This document shows, piece after piece, positions 50,253-59,900 of a stretch of 64,000 nt of DNA. Origin of the DNA: JANNPJ01 sp965200525 (lineage in GTDB: Bacteria > Actinomycetota > Actinomycetes > Actinomycetales > Kineosporiaceae); assembly GCA_965200525.1 (NCBI GenBank), contig OZ241368.1:1116001-1180000 (forward strand), read 5' to 3'. A program made the position numbers and the translations under genes. Each line of letters opens with the position of its first letter. The first letter of the stretch is position 1. The notes under the pieces are model-generated. The model did not search any database. It worked only from the letters and a program-made list of their open reading frames with translations, and was not told the origin of the DNA.

Positions 50253-51188
50253 TCACGGTCCCGGCGTGACGCCCCGCCGGCGGACGGACTGCAACCAGCG
50301 GTCCACCCGCTCGACGTCGGGGACGGCCGGCAGCGGCGAGCGGGCCAGCGCGTCGTCGATCCCGGCGTGCAGTTCGTGACGCCAGCGCTCGACGTCGTCC
50401 CAGCTCGACTCGCCCCGCCGAACGGCCAGCAACCGCTCCCGATGGCGCCCGGCGTCGATCACCAGCCGGCCGGTGCCCAGCAGTTCCTGGGCCGACAGCA
50501 GCAATCGCAGCAGGTGCATGGCGTGCTTCCACTTGGGTGCGCCGCTGCGACGAAAATCAGCCTCCAGCTTCTTGAACTGCGACAGCACGTAGCCCGAGTA
50601 GGTCTGGTAGGCCAACCGGGAGAGGAAGGCCGGCCGCAACCCGAGCAGCTCCTCCCCCAGCGGCGTGCATTCGACCACCAGCGGCGAGTGCAACACCTCG
50701 AGCAGGTTGGGGTTGGCCTTCAGGGCCAGCTCGCAGAACCGCTCGACCTCCCAGGAGAACTGCTCCGGGCCGGGCCCGTCGATGTGCATCGGCGGCTTGG
50801 TCAGCGACCAGAAGGCCGGCGTCGGGGCCACGTAGACCCCGCGGGTGTCGGTGTCGGAGTCTCCCGTGGCCAGGCCGAACGCCCGGGATCCGACCACCGC
50901 GACGTAGATCGAGTGCTTCTGGACCAGCCGAGCCACCGCCTCCGGCCCGAGCTCGGCCCCGATGCCCACCTCGCGCTGGTAGCTGCGGAACAGGGTGACC
51001 TGCTCGCGATCGACCACGACGGTCCGGTCGTCGACCAGCCGGACGACGTATCGCCCGTCCGGGGTGACGGCGCCGACCCGGCCGGTGCCTCCGGCCGGAG
51101 CGGCCGTCCCGGTCTCGTCGGTCACCGGCTCGCGCAGCACCACCTGGGTGCCGAGCGACAGCTGGGGCGGGCGCTGGGCGGGCTTCAT
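50253..51188 (-). CDS. RlaP-like nucleotidyltransferase (DNA polymerase beta superfamily)
   Basis: ATG 51188 is preceded by GGGAGG (311 residues); another ATG lies at 51197. The nucleotidyltransferase signature is YVAVVGSRAFGLATGDSDTD, the G-S...D-x-D metal-binding motif near 100-118. An N-terminal SH3-like region (TQVVLREPV) and helical C-terminus follow. The family has been linked to RNA repair because of association with Pnkp/Hen1 or RtcB genes in some genomes; here those genes are 11-15 kb away. It is divergent from an epimerase gene. Confidence 0.82.
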   Translation of the reverse strand: MKPAQRPPQLSLGTQVVLREPVTDETGTAAPAGGTGRVGAVTPDGRYVVRLVDDRTVVVDREQVTLFRSYQREVGIGAELGPEAVARLVQKHSIYVAVVGSRAFGLATGDSDTDTRGVYVAPTPAFWSLTKPPMHIDGPGPEQFSWEVERFCELALKANPNLLEVLHSPLVVECTPLGEELLGLRPAFLSRLAYQTYSGYVLSQFKKLEADFRRSGAPKWKHAMHLLRLLLSAQELLGTGRLVIDAGRHRERLLAVRRGESSWDDVERWRHELHAGIDDALARSPLPAVPDVERVDRWLQSVRRRGVTPGP

Positions 51189-51242
51189 GCCCGGCATCCT
51201 CCCGGACTGGGCCGGCCGCGTCGTGGGGTTTAGCCTGCGGCC

Positions 51243-52136
51243 ATGTCAGTCATCGAGCCTCCTGCCGACGTCGCGCCGAGCCGCCGTCGGGTCGCCGTCA
51301 CCGGAGCCGCGGGCAAGCTCGGCCGGGCCGTCGTCCGCCATCTGGCCGAGCACGGCTGGGACGTGCTGGCTCTGGACCGGGTTCGGCCGGCCGATTCCGA
51401 GGTCGAGTTCATCGCCGTCGACCTGACCGACTACGGGCAGGTGCTGGAGCTGCTGACCGGATCGGTGGACGAGCACGGGACGCCGCTGGACGCCGTCGTC
51501 CATCTGGCCGCGATCCCGGCCCCGGGCCTGCGCACCAACTCGGCCACGTTCGCCAACAACGCCCCGGCGACCTGGAACGTGTTCAACGCCGCCCGCACCG
51601 CCGGGATCAAGAACGTGGTCTGGGCCTCGAGCGAGACCGTGCTCGGCCTGCCGTTCGACTCACCGCCGCCCTACGTTCCGGTCGACGAGGCCTACCCGCC
51701 CCGGCCGGAGAGCACGTACTCCCTGGTCAAGGTGCTGGAGGAGGAGATGGCCCGGCAATTGTGCCGATGGGACCCGGAGCTGAAGATGATCGGCCTGCGG
51801 TTCTCGAACGTGATGGACCCGGAGGACTACGCGGCCTTTCCCGGGTACGACGCCGATCCGCTCAGCCGTAAGTGGAACCTGTGGGCCTACATCGACGGCC
51901 GGGACGGCGGCCAGGCCGTCCGGCGGGCCCTGGAGCACCCGGCCCGCGGGATGGACGTGTTCGTCATCGCCAATGCCGACACGGTGATGAGCCGGCCCAG
52001 CGCCGAACTGGTGGCCGAGGTCTTCCCGGGGGTCGAGGTGCGCAAGGACCTGGTCGGGCACGAGACCCTGCTGTCGATCGACAAGGCCCGCCGGGTGCTG
52101 GGTTTCGAGCCCGAGCACTCCTGGCGCGATCAGTAA
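51243..52136 (+). CDS. NAD(P)-dependent epimerase/dehydratase (extended SDR)
   Basis: A 297-residue Rossmann-fold protein. TGAAGKLG (about 20) is the nucleotide motif, the catalytic Ser region is WASSETVLG, and YSLVK provides Tyr-x3-Lys. It belongs to the sugar-epimerase-like group; the substrate is unknown. TAGCCT (51231-51236) ends 6 nt before ATG, consistent with a leaderless transcript. Confidence 0.9.
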   Translation: MSVIEPPADVAPSRRRVAVTGAAGKLGRAVVRHLAEHGWDVLALDRVRPADSEVEFIAVDLTDYGQVLELLTGSVDEHGTPLDAVVHLAAIPAPGLRTNSATFANNAPATWNVFNAARTAGIKNVVWASSETVLGLPFDSPPPYVPVDEAYPPRPESTYSLVKVLEEEMARQLCRWDPELKMIGLRFSNVMDPEDYAAFPGYDADPLSRKWNLWAYIDGRDGGQAVRRALEHPARGMDVFVIANADTVMSRPSAELVAEVFPGVEVRKDLVGHETLLSIDKARRVLGFEPEHSWRDQ

Positions 52137-52146
52137 CGGCCCGGCC

Positions 52147-52536
52147 TCAGAGCCGGGCCGGCGCGGCGTCTAGGTGCTCGGCGAGCACGGCCCGATGGGT
52201 CAGTCGTGCCTCGGCGTGCCGGCGGATGCCGGCCTCGGTCGGGCTCACGAAGATGCCCCGGCGATCGTCCTCGCACATGCTCCGCTCGACCAGACCGCTC
52301 TTCTCCAGCCGGGCGACGGTTCGCGAGAGGGCGCTCTGGCTCAGGTACATGTCGGCGGCGACCTCTTGCATGCGGCGCTGCTCACAGGGAACGGTGACCA
52401 GCCGGTCGAGGGTCTCGAACTCGCCCATGGTCAGGTCATGCCCCTCCTGCAGGGCCCGCTCGAGATGGCCGGCGACCTCGCTGTAGCAGCTCAGCAGTGA
52501 GCGCCAGCGGTCGACCAGCGCGGTCTCGGACGTCAT
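52147..52536 (-). CDS. MarR-family transcriptional regulator
   Basis: Read from ATG 52536 (129 residues), with TAGGAT 7 nt upstream; ATG 52545 would add three residues. The winged helix-turn-helix has MQEVAADMYLSQSALSRTVARLEKSGLVERSMCEDDRRGIFVSPTEAG. It is divergent from an MFS exporter gene, and the intergenic region holds two palindromes that are likely operators. This is the common arrangement of an efflux repressor with its pump, with the regulator probably relieved by the pump's substrate. Confidence 0.92.
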   Translation of the reverse strand: MTSETALVDRWRSLLSCYSEVAGHLERALQEGHDLTMGEFETLDRLVTVPCEQRRMQEVAADMYLSQSALSRTVARLEKSGLVERSMCEDDRRGIFVSPTEAGIRRHAEARLTHRAVLAEHLDAAPARL

Positions 52537-52573
52537 GCCGGGCATCCTACCCGTCAGTCGCATTTTGTGCACC

Positions 52574-52623
52574 CGCATTAAATGTTCAGCGATTTAATGC
52601 GTAGACATTCAATGCGTACGCAT
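52574..52623. promoter_or_regulatory. Two palindromic operators in the marR-MFS divergent region
   Basis: CGCATTAAAT-N8-ATTTAATGCG (52574-52601) and ATGCGTACGCAT (52612-52623) are both perfect. They lie between the divergent starts and share the GCAT half-site. They are probable MarR binding sites overlapping both promoters. Confidence 0.7.
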
Positions 52624-52638
52624 CTAGTGTCTCTCCTC

Positions 52639-54099
52639 GTGACTACCACCACCGGTCCGAACACCGATCTGACCACCACCGATCCGACCACCGAGGAACG
52701 CTGGACCCCCAAGCTGTGGGGCATCCTCGCCGTCCTGTGCGCCGTGCTCTTCCTCGACGGGCTCGACGTCTCCATGGTCGGCGTCGCCCTGCCGTCGATC
52801 GGCACCGAACTCAACCTGTCCACCTCGTCACTGCAGTGGATCGTCAACGGTTACGTGCTCGGCTACGGCGGCCTGCTGCTGCTCGGCGGCCGCACCGCCG
52901 ACCTGCTCGGCCGGCGCCGGATCTTCCTGATCGCGCTGGCCGTGTTCGCTGTCGCCTCGCTGATCGGCGGCCTGGTCGACAGCGGCACCCTGCTGATCGC
53001 CACCCGGTTCGTGAAGGGCCTGGCCGCGGCGTTCACGGCCCCGACGGCGCTGTCCATCCTGACCACCACATTCCACGAGGGTCGCGGCCGCAACCGGGCC
53101 CTGTCCGTGTTCTCGCTGTTCGGCGCGAGCGGCTACTCCTCCGGGTTGATCCTGGGCGGGCTGCTGACCAACTTCGGCTGGCGCTGGACCTTCCTGATCC
53201 CGGCCCCGCTCGCGCTGATCGCGCTGATCGCCGGCTCGGCCCTGATCCCCCGGGACAAGCCGGCCGCCGAGGGCGGCCACGACCTGATCGGCGCGGGCAC
53301 CCTCACCGCGGGCATGCTGCTGGCCGTCTACACGGTGGTGTCGGCGCCCGATCGGGGCTGGCTGGCCCCGGTCACGCTCGGCTCGGCCGCGCTGGCGGCC
53401 GCCCTGCTGATCGGCTTCGTGGCCGCCGAGAGCCGGGTCAAGCACCCGCTGATCCGGCTGGGCATCCTGCGCGGAGGCAGCATCGTCCGGGCCAACCTGA
53501 GCATGATCGCGTTGTTCGGCTCGTACCTGAGCTTCCAGTTCATGATGACCCTGTACCTGCAGGACGTGCTGCACTGGTCGCCGCTGAAGATGGCCCTGGC
53601 CCTGCTGCCGGCGGGCCTGGTGGTCGCGTTCGGCTCGCCGGTGGTCGGCCGGCTGATCAACCGCTACGGGACGGCGCCGCTGCTGATCATCGCCATGGCG
53701 TCGCTCACCGTGGGCTACGCCTGGTTCCTGATCACCGCCGGCAACACTCCCGACTACCTGACCACCATCCTGCCGACCATGCTGTTGCTCGGCGGCGGCT
53801 TCGCCTTCGGGTTCAGCACGATCATGGCTCAGGCGACCCAGGGCATCGACGACTCCGAGCAAGGCCTGGCCTCCGGCCTGGTTCAGACCTCGGGCCAGGT
53901 CGGCGCGGCCCTGGTGCTGGCCGTGGTCACGGCGTTGATCGCCGGCAGCGGCTCGGCCGGCGCGGATGCCGACTTCAGCCCGTTCCACGCCGGGGTCAAC
54001 CTGGTCACCGGGGTGGCCGTGGTCGGCCTGCTGCTCAACCTGCTGCCGCTGCTGACCTTCGGCCGGGCCCGGGCCGTACCGGCCGCCGTCTCCGAGTAG
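52639..54099 (+). CDS. MFS multidrug exporter, DHA2 (EmrB/QacA) type
   Basis: GTG 52639 gives 486 residues; an in-frame ATG at 52612 is possible, and no ribosome binding site decides. About fourteen hydrophobic helices are visible. The first has LDGLDVSMVGVALPSI (the DHA2 motif D1 with Asp in helix 1), and GRTADLLGRRRIF lies between helices 2 and 3. It probably exports hydrophobic or toxic compounds using the proton gradient. It is controlled by the divergent MarR repressor. Confidence 0.92.
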   Translation: MTTTTGPNTDLTTTDPTTEERWTPKLWGILAVLCAVLFLDGLDVSMVGVALPSIGTELNLSTSSLQWIVNGYVLGYGGLLLLGGRTADLLGRRRIFLIALAVFAVASLIGGLVDSGTLLIATRFVKGLAAAFTAPTALSILTTTFHEGRGRNRALSVFSLFGASGYSSGLILGGLLTNFGWRWTFLIPAPLALIALIAGSALIPRDKPAAEGGHDLIGAGTLTAGMLLAVYTVVSAPDRGWLAPVTLGSAALAAALLIGFVAAESRVKHPLIRLGILRGGSIVRANLSMIALFGSYLSFQFMMTLYLQDVLHWSPLKMALALLPAGLVVAFGSPVVGRLINRYGTAPLLIIAMASLTVGYAWFLITAGNTPDYLTTILPTMLLLGGGFAFGFSTIMAQATQGIDDSEQGLASGLVQTSGQVGAALVLAVVTALIAGSGSAGADADFSPFHAGVNLVTGVAVVGLLLNLLPLLTFGRARAVPAAVSE

Positions 54100-54191
54100 T
54101 ACCCGCACCCTTCTCGGCTCGGATCGGCCTGGATCGGCCCGGTACCGCGAGGTGCCGGGTCGATCCGCTGGCCCCGCAGGCCGGCACCGGA

Positions 54192-55022
54192 TCACGACTC
54201 GTCGGGCTTGACCTCGGTGTCGACGAAGTCGCCGAGGGCCGCGAACACCGCGCCCGGCTGTTCCAGGTGCGGGAAGTGCCCGGCCTCGGGCACGACCGTG
54301 AAGGTGGCCCGGGGGAACGACTCGGACAGCGCCTGCGAGTAGCCCAGCGGGACGATGCCGTCTGCCTCACCGGCGACCACCAGGACCGGGACGGTGATCC
54401 GGTGCAGACGAGCGCGCAGCTTCGGGTCGTGGCCGATCCCGGTGTACACCGCCTGAGTGCGCCCGTTGGCGGCCATCCCGGCCTTCTGCTGATCGGTCAG
54501 CTTGCTCGGGTCGAGACGCAGTTCCGGCTTGAAGAAGGCCAGCTCGCCGGTCCGGACCGGGCCGAGCTCGGCCGGGTCGGCGATCTTCAGCGGATGCTCG
54601 GGGGTGATCCCGGTCGAGGCCAGCAGAACCAGCGCCTGGATCCGGGAGTGGTTGTCGAGCACGCCCATCTCGGTGGCGATCCAGCCGCCGATCGAGTTGC
54701 CGAGCACCATCACGCCGGTGAGGCCGAGCTCGTCGATCAGGTCCAGGTAGGCCAGGGCCAGATCGGTGACGGAGTCGGTCGAGTCGGGCCGGGGCGTGCC
54801 GTCGAAGCCGGGGTGGGTCGGGACGACGACGTAGGCGTGCTGCGAGAGCGCGGCCGCGAAGCCGGCGACCGAGCGGGGGCCGGCCCCACCGTGCAGCACC
54901 AGCGCGCCGGTGCGATCGCCGGCCGGGCCGAACTCGGGCCGGCCGTACTCGGTGACGGTGATGCTCGGGCCGTGGGGCAGGTCGATCGTACGGACGGTAC
55001 TTTCGGGGGCGGAGACAGTCAT
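54192..55022 (-). CDS. Alpha/beta-hydrolase
   Basis: Read from ATG 55022 (276 residues). LVLHGGAGPRS (oxyanion strand), VLGNSIGGWIA (nucleophile elbow Ser), VAGEADGIVP (acid) and EAGHFPHLEQP (His) give a complete catalytic triad. The substrate is unknown; the fold resembles esterases and C-C bond hydrolases. Its promoter region shares operator-like motifs with the cupin/tetR promoter region, so the genes look co-regulated. Confidence 0.9.
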   Translation of the reverse strand: MTVSAPESTVRTIDLPHGPSITVTEYGRPEFGPAGDRTGALVLHGGAGPRSVAGFAAALSQHAYVVVPTHPGFDGTPRPDSTDSVTDLALAYLDLIDELGLTGVMVLGNSIGGWIATEMGVLDNHSRIQALVLLASTGITPEHPLKIADPAELGPVRTGELAFFKPELRLDPSKLTDQQKAGMAANGRTQAVYTGIGHDPKLRARLHRITVPVLVVAGEADGIVPLGYSQALSESFPRATFTVVPEAGHFPHLEQPGAVFAALGDFVDTEVKPDES

Positions 55023-55073
55023 GAGGAGAGAGTTCCTTGTCGTCGACATCAGTGAGCGGGTCCATCGCCGACT

Positions 55074-55137
55074 CTTCGTGAGAGCCGACTCTCATGAAGA
55101 TAGACGACCCTCCCGCATGATGCAAGTCCACTCTCAT
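55074..55137. promoter_or_regulatory. Operator-like elements upstream of the alpha/beta-hydrolase
   Basis: An inverted repeat CTTCGTGAGAG (55074-55084) faces CTCTCATGAAG (55089-55099), with one mismatch. Copy A of a shared motif, ATGATGCAAGTCCACTCTC (55117-55135, continuing AT), resembles the element in front of tetR. Likely binding sites for the TetR protein at 55720. Confidence 0.55.
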
Positions 55138-55161
55138 CAAGCGAGCCGAATCGCGTCTTTG

Positions 55162-55620
55162 TCAGGCGAAGTCGTCGGTCGCGGTGGTGGCATACCGAGC
55201 CATCACCTCCGCCGTCACCTCGACGCTGGGCCGGCCGTCGGTCGTGACGCTGTCTCGCAGGTCGCGGAAGTACTGCACGTACAGGTCCGGGGTGAAGGTG
55301 TTGACCATGACCAAGGGCTGCTCGCCCGGGTTGGCGAAGGTGTGCGGCACGCCGGGCGGGACCATGACCAAGCTGCCGGGGGGCGCGTCATGGGTGGCGT
55401 CCCCGACGGTGAACCGGGCCGTGCCGGAGACCACGTAGAAGCCCTCGTCGTGCTGGGCGTGACGGTGCTGGGGCGGGCCGCTGCTGTGCGGGGCCAGGGT
55501 TATCTCGCCGATCCCGAGCCGATGAGCGGTGGTGGCGCCGTCCTCCAGGATCCGGATCGAGGCCGGCCCCAGCTCGATCACCTCGCCACCGTCCGGGCCG
55601 ACGATCGAGACCTGATTCAT
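55162..55620 (-). CDS. Cupin-domain protein
   Basis: ATG 55620, with AGGAG upstream, gives 152 residues. Cupin motif 1 is QHRHAQHDEGFYVVSG (His, His and Glu metal ligands); cupin motif 2 is PGVPHTFANPGEQP (His). It probably binds one metal ion and acts as a dioxygenase, isomerase or small-molecule-binding protein. It is divergent from tetR and shares operator-like sequence with the hydrolase promoter, so the hydrolase and cupin may act in one pathway. Confidence 0.9.
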   Translation of the reverse strand: MNQVSIVGPDGGEVIELGPASIRILEDGATTAHRLGIGEITLAPHSSGPPQHRHAQHDEGFYVVSGTARFTVGDATHDAPPGSLVMVPPGVPHTFANPGEQPLVMVNTFTPDLYVQYFRDLRDSVTTDGRPSVEVTAEVMARYATTATDDFA

Positions 55621-55669
55621 GCCTGCTCCTGGGGATGGGGTGACCGCACGGCCTGGTCGCTCGTGACTC

Positions 55670-55690
55670 ATCATGCAAGTACTCTCTCAT
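55670..55690. promoter_or_regulatory. Operator-like element between cupin and tetR genes
   Basis: ATCATGCAAGTACTCTCTC (55670-55688, continuing AT) matches the element upstream of the alpha/beta-hydrolase at about 16 of 20 positions. The adjoining CTCTCATTATCAGAG is partly palindromic. Confidence 0.55.
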
Positions 55691-55719
55691 TATCAGAGCT
55701 CGCTTGCTATTCTGGCTGA

Positions 55720-56346
55720 ATGAAGAACGCCGCGGCCCCGACCTCGCCGGCCACCACCGGACGGGCCAACCAGAAACTGCGCACCCGAACCGCGATCCTG
55801 CAGGCCGCGGTCGAGCTGATCCGCACCGGCCGTGAGGTCACCATGCTCGAGGTGGCCCGGACGGCGCTGGTCTCCGAGGCCACGGCCTACCGGTACTTCC
55901 CCGACCTGGCCAGCTTGCTGCAGGAGGCGATGGCCGGGCAGATGCCCACCCCGGCCGAGGCGCTCGCGACCGTTGCCGACTCAAGCGACCCGGTGGAGCG
56001 GATCGGCGCCGCGACCGAGCACCTGCTGCGCCTCGTCCAGGGCTACCAGGGCGCCACCCGCGCCATGATCGCCGCCACCATTGCCCGGCCGGACGCCGCG
56101 GGCACCCGCCCGGGCCTGCGCTTCGGCCTGATCGACCACGCGCTGGCGCCGCTGGAGGGAGAGCTCGGCGCCGCTGAGCTCGCCCAGCTGAAGAACGATC
56201 TCGCGGTGGTCGTCAGCGCGGAGGCGCTGTTCAACCTCACCGACCTGTGCGGGCTGACCCCGGAGGCCGCGATCGCCAGCGCCGTGCACACCGCGACCAC
56301 CCTCACCCGGACCGCCGTCCAGGACCACGCCGCGGCCGCCCGCTGA
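55720..56346 (+). CDS. TetR-family transcriptional regulator
   Basis: A 208-residue protein. The helix-turn-helix spans LRTRTAILQAAVELI through EVARTALVSEATAYRYFPDLASLLQEAM. The C-terminal domain (about 75-200) is helical. TATTCT (55708-55713) ends 6 nt before ATG, so the mRNA is probably leaderless. It probably represses itself, the cupin gene and the alpha/beta-hydrolase gene through the shared operator motif. Confidence 0.92.
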   Translation: MKNAAAPTSPATTGRANQKLRTRTAILQAAVELIRTGREVTMLEVARTALVSEATAYRYFPDLASLLQEAMAGQMPTPAEALATVADSSDPVERIGAATEHLLRLVQGYQGATRAMIAATIARPDAAGTRPGLRFGLIDHALAPLEGELGAAELAQLKNDLAVVVSAEALFNLTDLCGLTPEAAIASAVHTATTLTRTAVQDHAAAAR

Positions 56347-56407
56347 TCTGCGAGCGCGGTCGATGTCTGCTTCCGGTGATCGCTGGGCTGCTGCGATTGA
56401 CTCGATC

Positions 56408-56433
56408 GCCTGATTCAACGGCCTGATTCAACG
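56408..56433. repeat. Short tandem duplication
   Basis: GCCTGATTCAACG occurs twice directly in tandem, followed by a partial third copy (GCCTGAT). It lies between the tetR end and the tRNA genes. Confidence 0.5.
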
Positions 56434-56557
56434 GCCTGATCAGCCGTCAAGGAGCCGACCGGCTCAGATCGTCACTCCGACCGCTCTCGGCGACCAAGCC
56501 TGAGCTCGGACCGGGGGAGGTGTCGATCTGTCGGCGAACCGGCGGCAAAACGATCAC

Positions 56558-56587
56558 GGCCCGGCTTCTCCGAAGAAAAGCCGGGCC
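56558..56587 (-). terminator. Terminator of first initiator tRNA gene
   Basis: GGCCCGGCTT (56558-56567) pairs with AAGCCGGGCC (56578-56587). It lies 11 bp beyond the tRNA 3' end on the minus strand. Confidence 0.75.
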
Positions 56588-56598
56588 ATCGATTTATC

Positions 56599-56675
56599 TG
56601 GTAGCGGGGACAGGATTTGAACCTGCGACCTCTGGGTTATGAGCCCAGCGAGCTACCGAGCTGCTCCACCCCGCG
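56599..56675 (-). tRNA. Initiator tRNA-Met (CAT), CCA encoded
   Basis: A 77-nt tRNA beginning CGCGGGGTGGAGCAG, with unpaired C1 opposite A72, three G:C pairs at the bottom of the anticodon stem (GGGCTCATAACCC) and an encoded CCA end. These are initiator features. A second copy lies about 270 bp away with the same 74-nt body. Confidence 0.97.
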
Positions 56676-56820
56676 TCGTTGTTTTGAACACTACGCGACA
56701 TCGACGTGAACTACCAATCGACGCCCGGACGGCCTAGCCGGGGGGCACACCTAGCGCTCGACCCGGGCGGTCAGCCAGGCGACCACAGCCCCCCAGCGAG
56801 CCAGGGCCCGTCAAAGCAGA

Positions 56821-56852
56821 AAGGCGAGCCGCTCACATCAGCGACTCGCCTT
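56821..56852 (-). terminator. Terminator of second initiator tRNA gene
   Basis: AAGGCGAGCCGC (56821-56832) pairs with GCGACTCGCCTT (56841-56852) with one mismatch. On the minus strand it is followed by TTTCTG. Confidence 0.7.
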
Positions 56853-56871
56853 CTGAACTGCACTTGCGTCG

Positions 56872-56945
56872 TAGCGGGGACAGGATTTGAACCTGCGACC
56901 TCTGGGTTATGAGCCCAGCGAGCTACCGAGCTGCTCCACCCCGCG
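56872..56945 (-). tRNA. Initiator tRNA-Met (CAT), CCA not encoded
   Basis: A 74-nt body identical to the first copy, ending in A73. The following bases read CGA, not CCA, so the CCA must be added enzymatically. It has its own terminator, so the two genes appear to be independent transcription units. Confidence 0.97.
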
Positions 56946-56995
56946 TCGGTTCCTCAACCCTATGGGAGCCGGCGCGGGGTGGCAAATCAGCCGCG

Positions 56996-59900
56996 CTACT
57001 TGGACGCCGAGGGTTTCGGGGTCGGCTTGGGCGTGGCGCTGACGGTCGCCCCGGGCGAGGCCGAGGCCGACGGCGTCGGAGTGCCGGTGGCCGCGGCCAC
57101 GTCGGCCTGCGCGTCGACCGCATCCTGGACGGCCGAGCTCAACCGCTTCTGGGCCTCCCCGTAGGCGGTGAAGTTGCCGGCCTTGAGCGCCGTGTTGCTG
57201 TCCTTCAACGCGGTCGCGGCCGCCTGCAACGAGGTCTGCAGCCGGGCCTGGGCCTGAGCCAGCGTGCCGGTGCCGCCCTGACCCGGGGTCGTCGTCCCGG
57301 TCCCGCCGTCACCGTTGTCGTCGGCGGTCGACGTGCCGAACACCTGGTCCAGGGCGCCGTCCAGGGTGTCGTCGAACCCGATCTTGTCACCGAACGCGAC
57401 CAGGACCCGCTGCAGCAGCGGATAGGCGTTGGATCCGGAGCTCTTGACGTACACCGGCTGCACGTAGAGCAGGCCGCCGGCCAGCGGCAGGGTGAGCAGG
57501 TTGCCTCGCTCGACCTTGGTGTTGGACTGCTGGAGCAGGTTGAGCACCTGGGACACGTTCGGATCGGAGGCGAACGAGTTGGCCACCTGCCCCGGGCCGG
57601 GGATCACCGTGTCTCGAGGCAGCGCCAGCAACCGCAGCTGTCCGTACCCGGCCTTGGGCTTGCCCGGCGTCGAGCCGGCGTCGGCGTCCACGGCCAGGAA
57701 GCCGGTCAGCACGCTGCGGCTACGGCCGGTCGGCACATAGGTCGAGGTCAGCGAGAACGACGTCGTGGTCTCGCCCGGCATCTGCAGGGTCAGGTAGTAC
57801 GGCGGCTGGAGCTGGTTGTCCGGCCGGGTCGGGTCGTCCGGAACGGCCCAGAAGTCCTGCCCGCCGAAGAACGCGTTCGAGTCGCTGACGTGGTAGTTGG
57901 CCAGCAGTTCGCGCTGGACCTTGAACAGGTCCTCCGGGTAGCGGACATGGGACATCAGCTGGCCGTCGATGTCGGACTGGGGCTTGACCACGTTCGGGAA
58001 CACCTTGGTCCAGGCCTTCAGCACCGGGTCCTGGGGGTCCCAGGTGTACAGGGTGACGGTGCCGTCGTAGGCGTCGACGGTGGCCTTGACCGAGTTGCGG
58101 ATGTAGTTGATCTTCTTGTCGTCGAGCGGGGCCACGCTGGTGGTCTGCTCGGTGATCGAGTCACTGGTCGCGTCGTGCAGCGATTCGGTGCGCGAGTAGG
58201 GGTAGTGCGATGTCGTGGTGTAGCCGTCCAGGATCCACTTGATCTTGCCGTCGATCACCGCCGGGTACGGGTCGCCGTCGAGGGTCAGGAACGGGGCCAC
58301 CTTCTCCACCCGCTTGCGCGGGGTGCGGTCGTAAAGGATCTTCGAGTCGGAGTTGACCTGCTTGGACAGCAGGATGTTCTGGTCCTGGAACTTCAGCGCG
58401 TAGAGCAGCTTGCGGAACGTGGAGCCGATCGCCACCCCGCCGGTGCCGGTGTAGGTGGTGTTCTGCTGCCCGCTGGCGTTCTTGTCGTCCGGGAAGTCGA
58501 GCTCCTGCGGGGCCGCTCCCTCGGGCGCACCGACGATGGAGTAACCCGGGGACCGCTCACCGAAGTAGATCCGCGGCTGGTAGTCGCCGAGCAGGCCGGT
58601 CGAGGGGATGCCCTGCTGGAAGAACACCGGCTTGCCGTCGTCGGTGCGCTGGTTGCCGTAAGCCGCCACCACGCCGTATCCGTGGGTGTAGAAGATGTGG
58701 TCGTTGACCCAGTTGCGCTGGCCGGCGCCGGCCGCGGCCAGGTTGAGTTCGCGGGCCGCGATCACGGTGTCCTTGTCGGAGCCGTCGATTTTGTAGCGGT
58801 CGACGTCGAGGCTGTCCGGGAACGCGTAGTACTGCTTGATCTGCTGCAACTGGCCGAAGGTGGGCCCGATCAGCGACGGGTCGAGCAGCCGGATGCCGGG
58901 AATGCTCTCGGCGCTGTCGCGCAGGTCGGCGGCGGTGGCGACGGTCTTGGCCGAGAACTGGGTGGTCTGCACGTTGGCCAGCCCGTACGCCGTCCGCGTG
59001 GCGTCGATGTTCTTCTTGATGTACGGCGCCTCCAGTTCGCGGGCGCTCGGGGTGACCTGGAAACGCTGCACCGCGGCCGGGTAGATGCCACCGATCACGA
59101 TGGCCGAGACCACCAGCAGGGCGACACCGTAGAGCGGGATCAGCCGCCAGCGATCGGCCACCGCGGAGATGATGAACAGCGCCGCCACGATCACCGCGAT
59201 GCCGGCCAGCACGCCCCGGGCGGTCAGCACGGCGTGCGCGTCGGTGTACGTCAGGCCGGTGATCCGGGACGACGTCTTGGTCGACAGGGCGAACCGGCCG
59301 AGCCAGTAGTCCACGCCCCGCAGCACCAGGAACAGCCCGGCCAGCACCGACAGGTGCACCCGGGCGGCCGAGGTGAGCCGCTGGCCGGCGCCCTGCAACC
59401 GCAGGCCGCCGTACAGGTAGTGGGTGATCAGGCCGGTGATCGCCGAGAGCAGCACCACCGCGGTCAGGAAGCCGACGATGAAGTCGAGCCAGGGCAGAGT
59501 GAAGACGAAGAACCCGATGTCCATCTTGAACTGCGGATCCTTCTTGCCGAACGGCACCCGGTGCATCCAGAGCTGGACCACCTGCCACTCCTGGGCGGCC
59601 GCCGAGCCGGCGAACAGGGCCAGCACCACCGGGACGGCGATGCTGACCAGCCGGCGCAACGGCTCGATGCTCTCGCGGTACCGGTCCAGGCCCGCCTGCT
59701 CGGCCGAGACGGGGGCGTAGATCGGCCGGCTGCGGTAACCGATCAGCAGGCTGGCCGCGACCGCCGCACCCATCAGCAGGCCGCCCAGGACGAACAGCAC
59801 GACCTTGGTCAGCAGTTCGGTGCGATAGACCTTGAGGTAGCCCACCTGCTGGTACCAGAGCACCTCGGTCCACAGCTTGGAGGCGATCAAGCCCACCACG

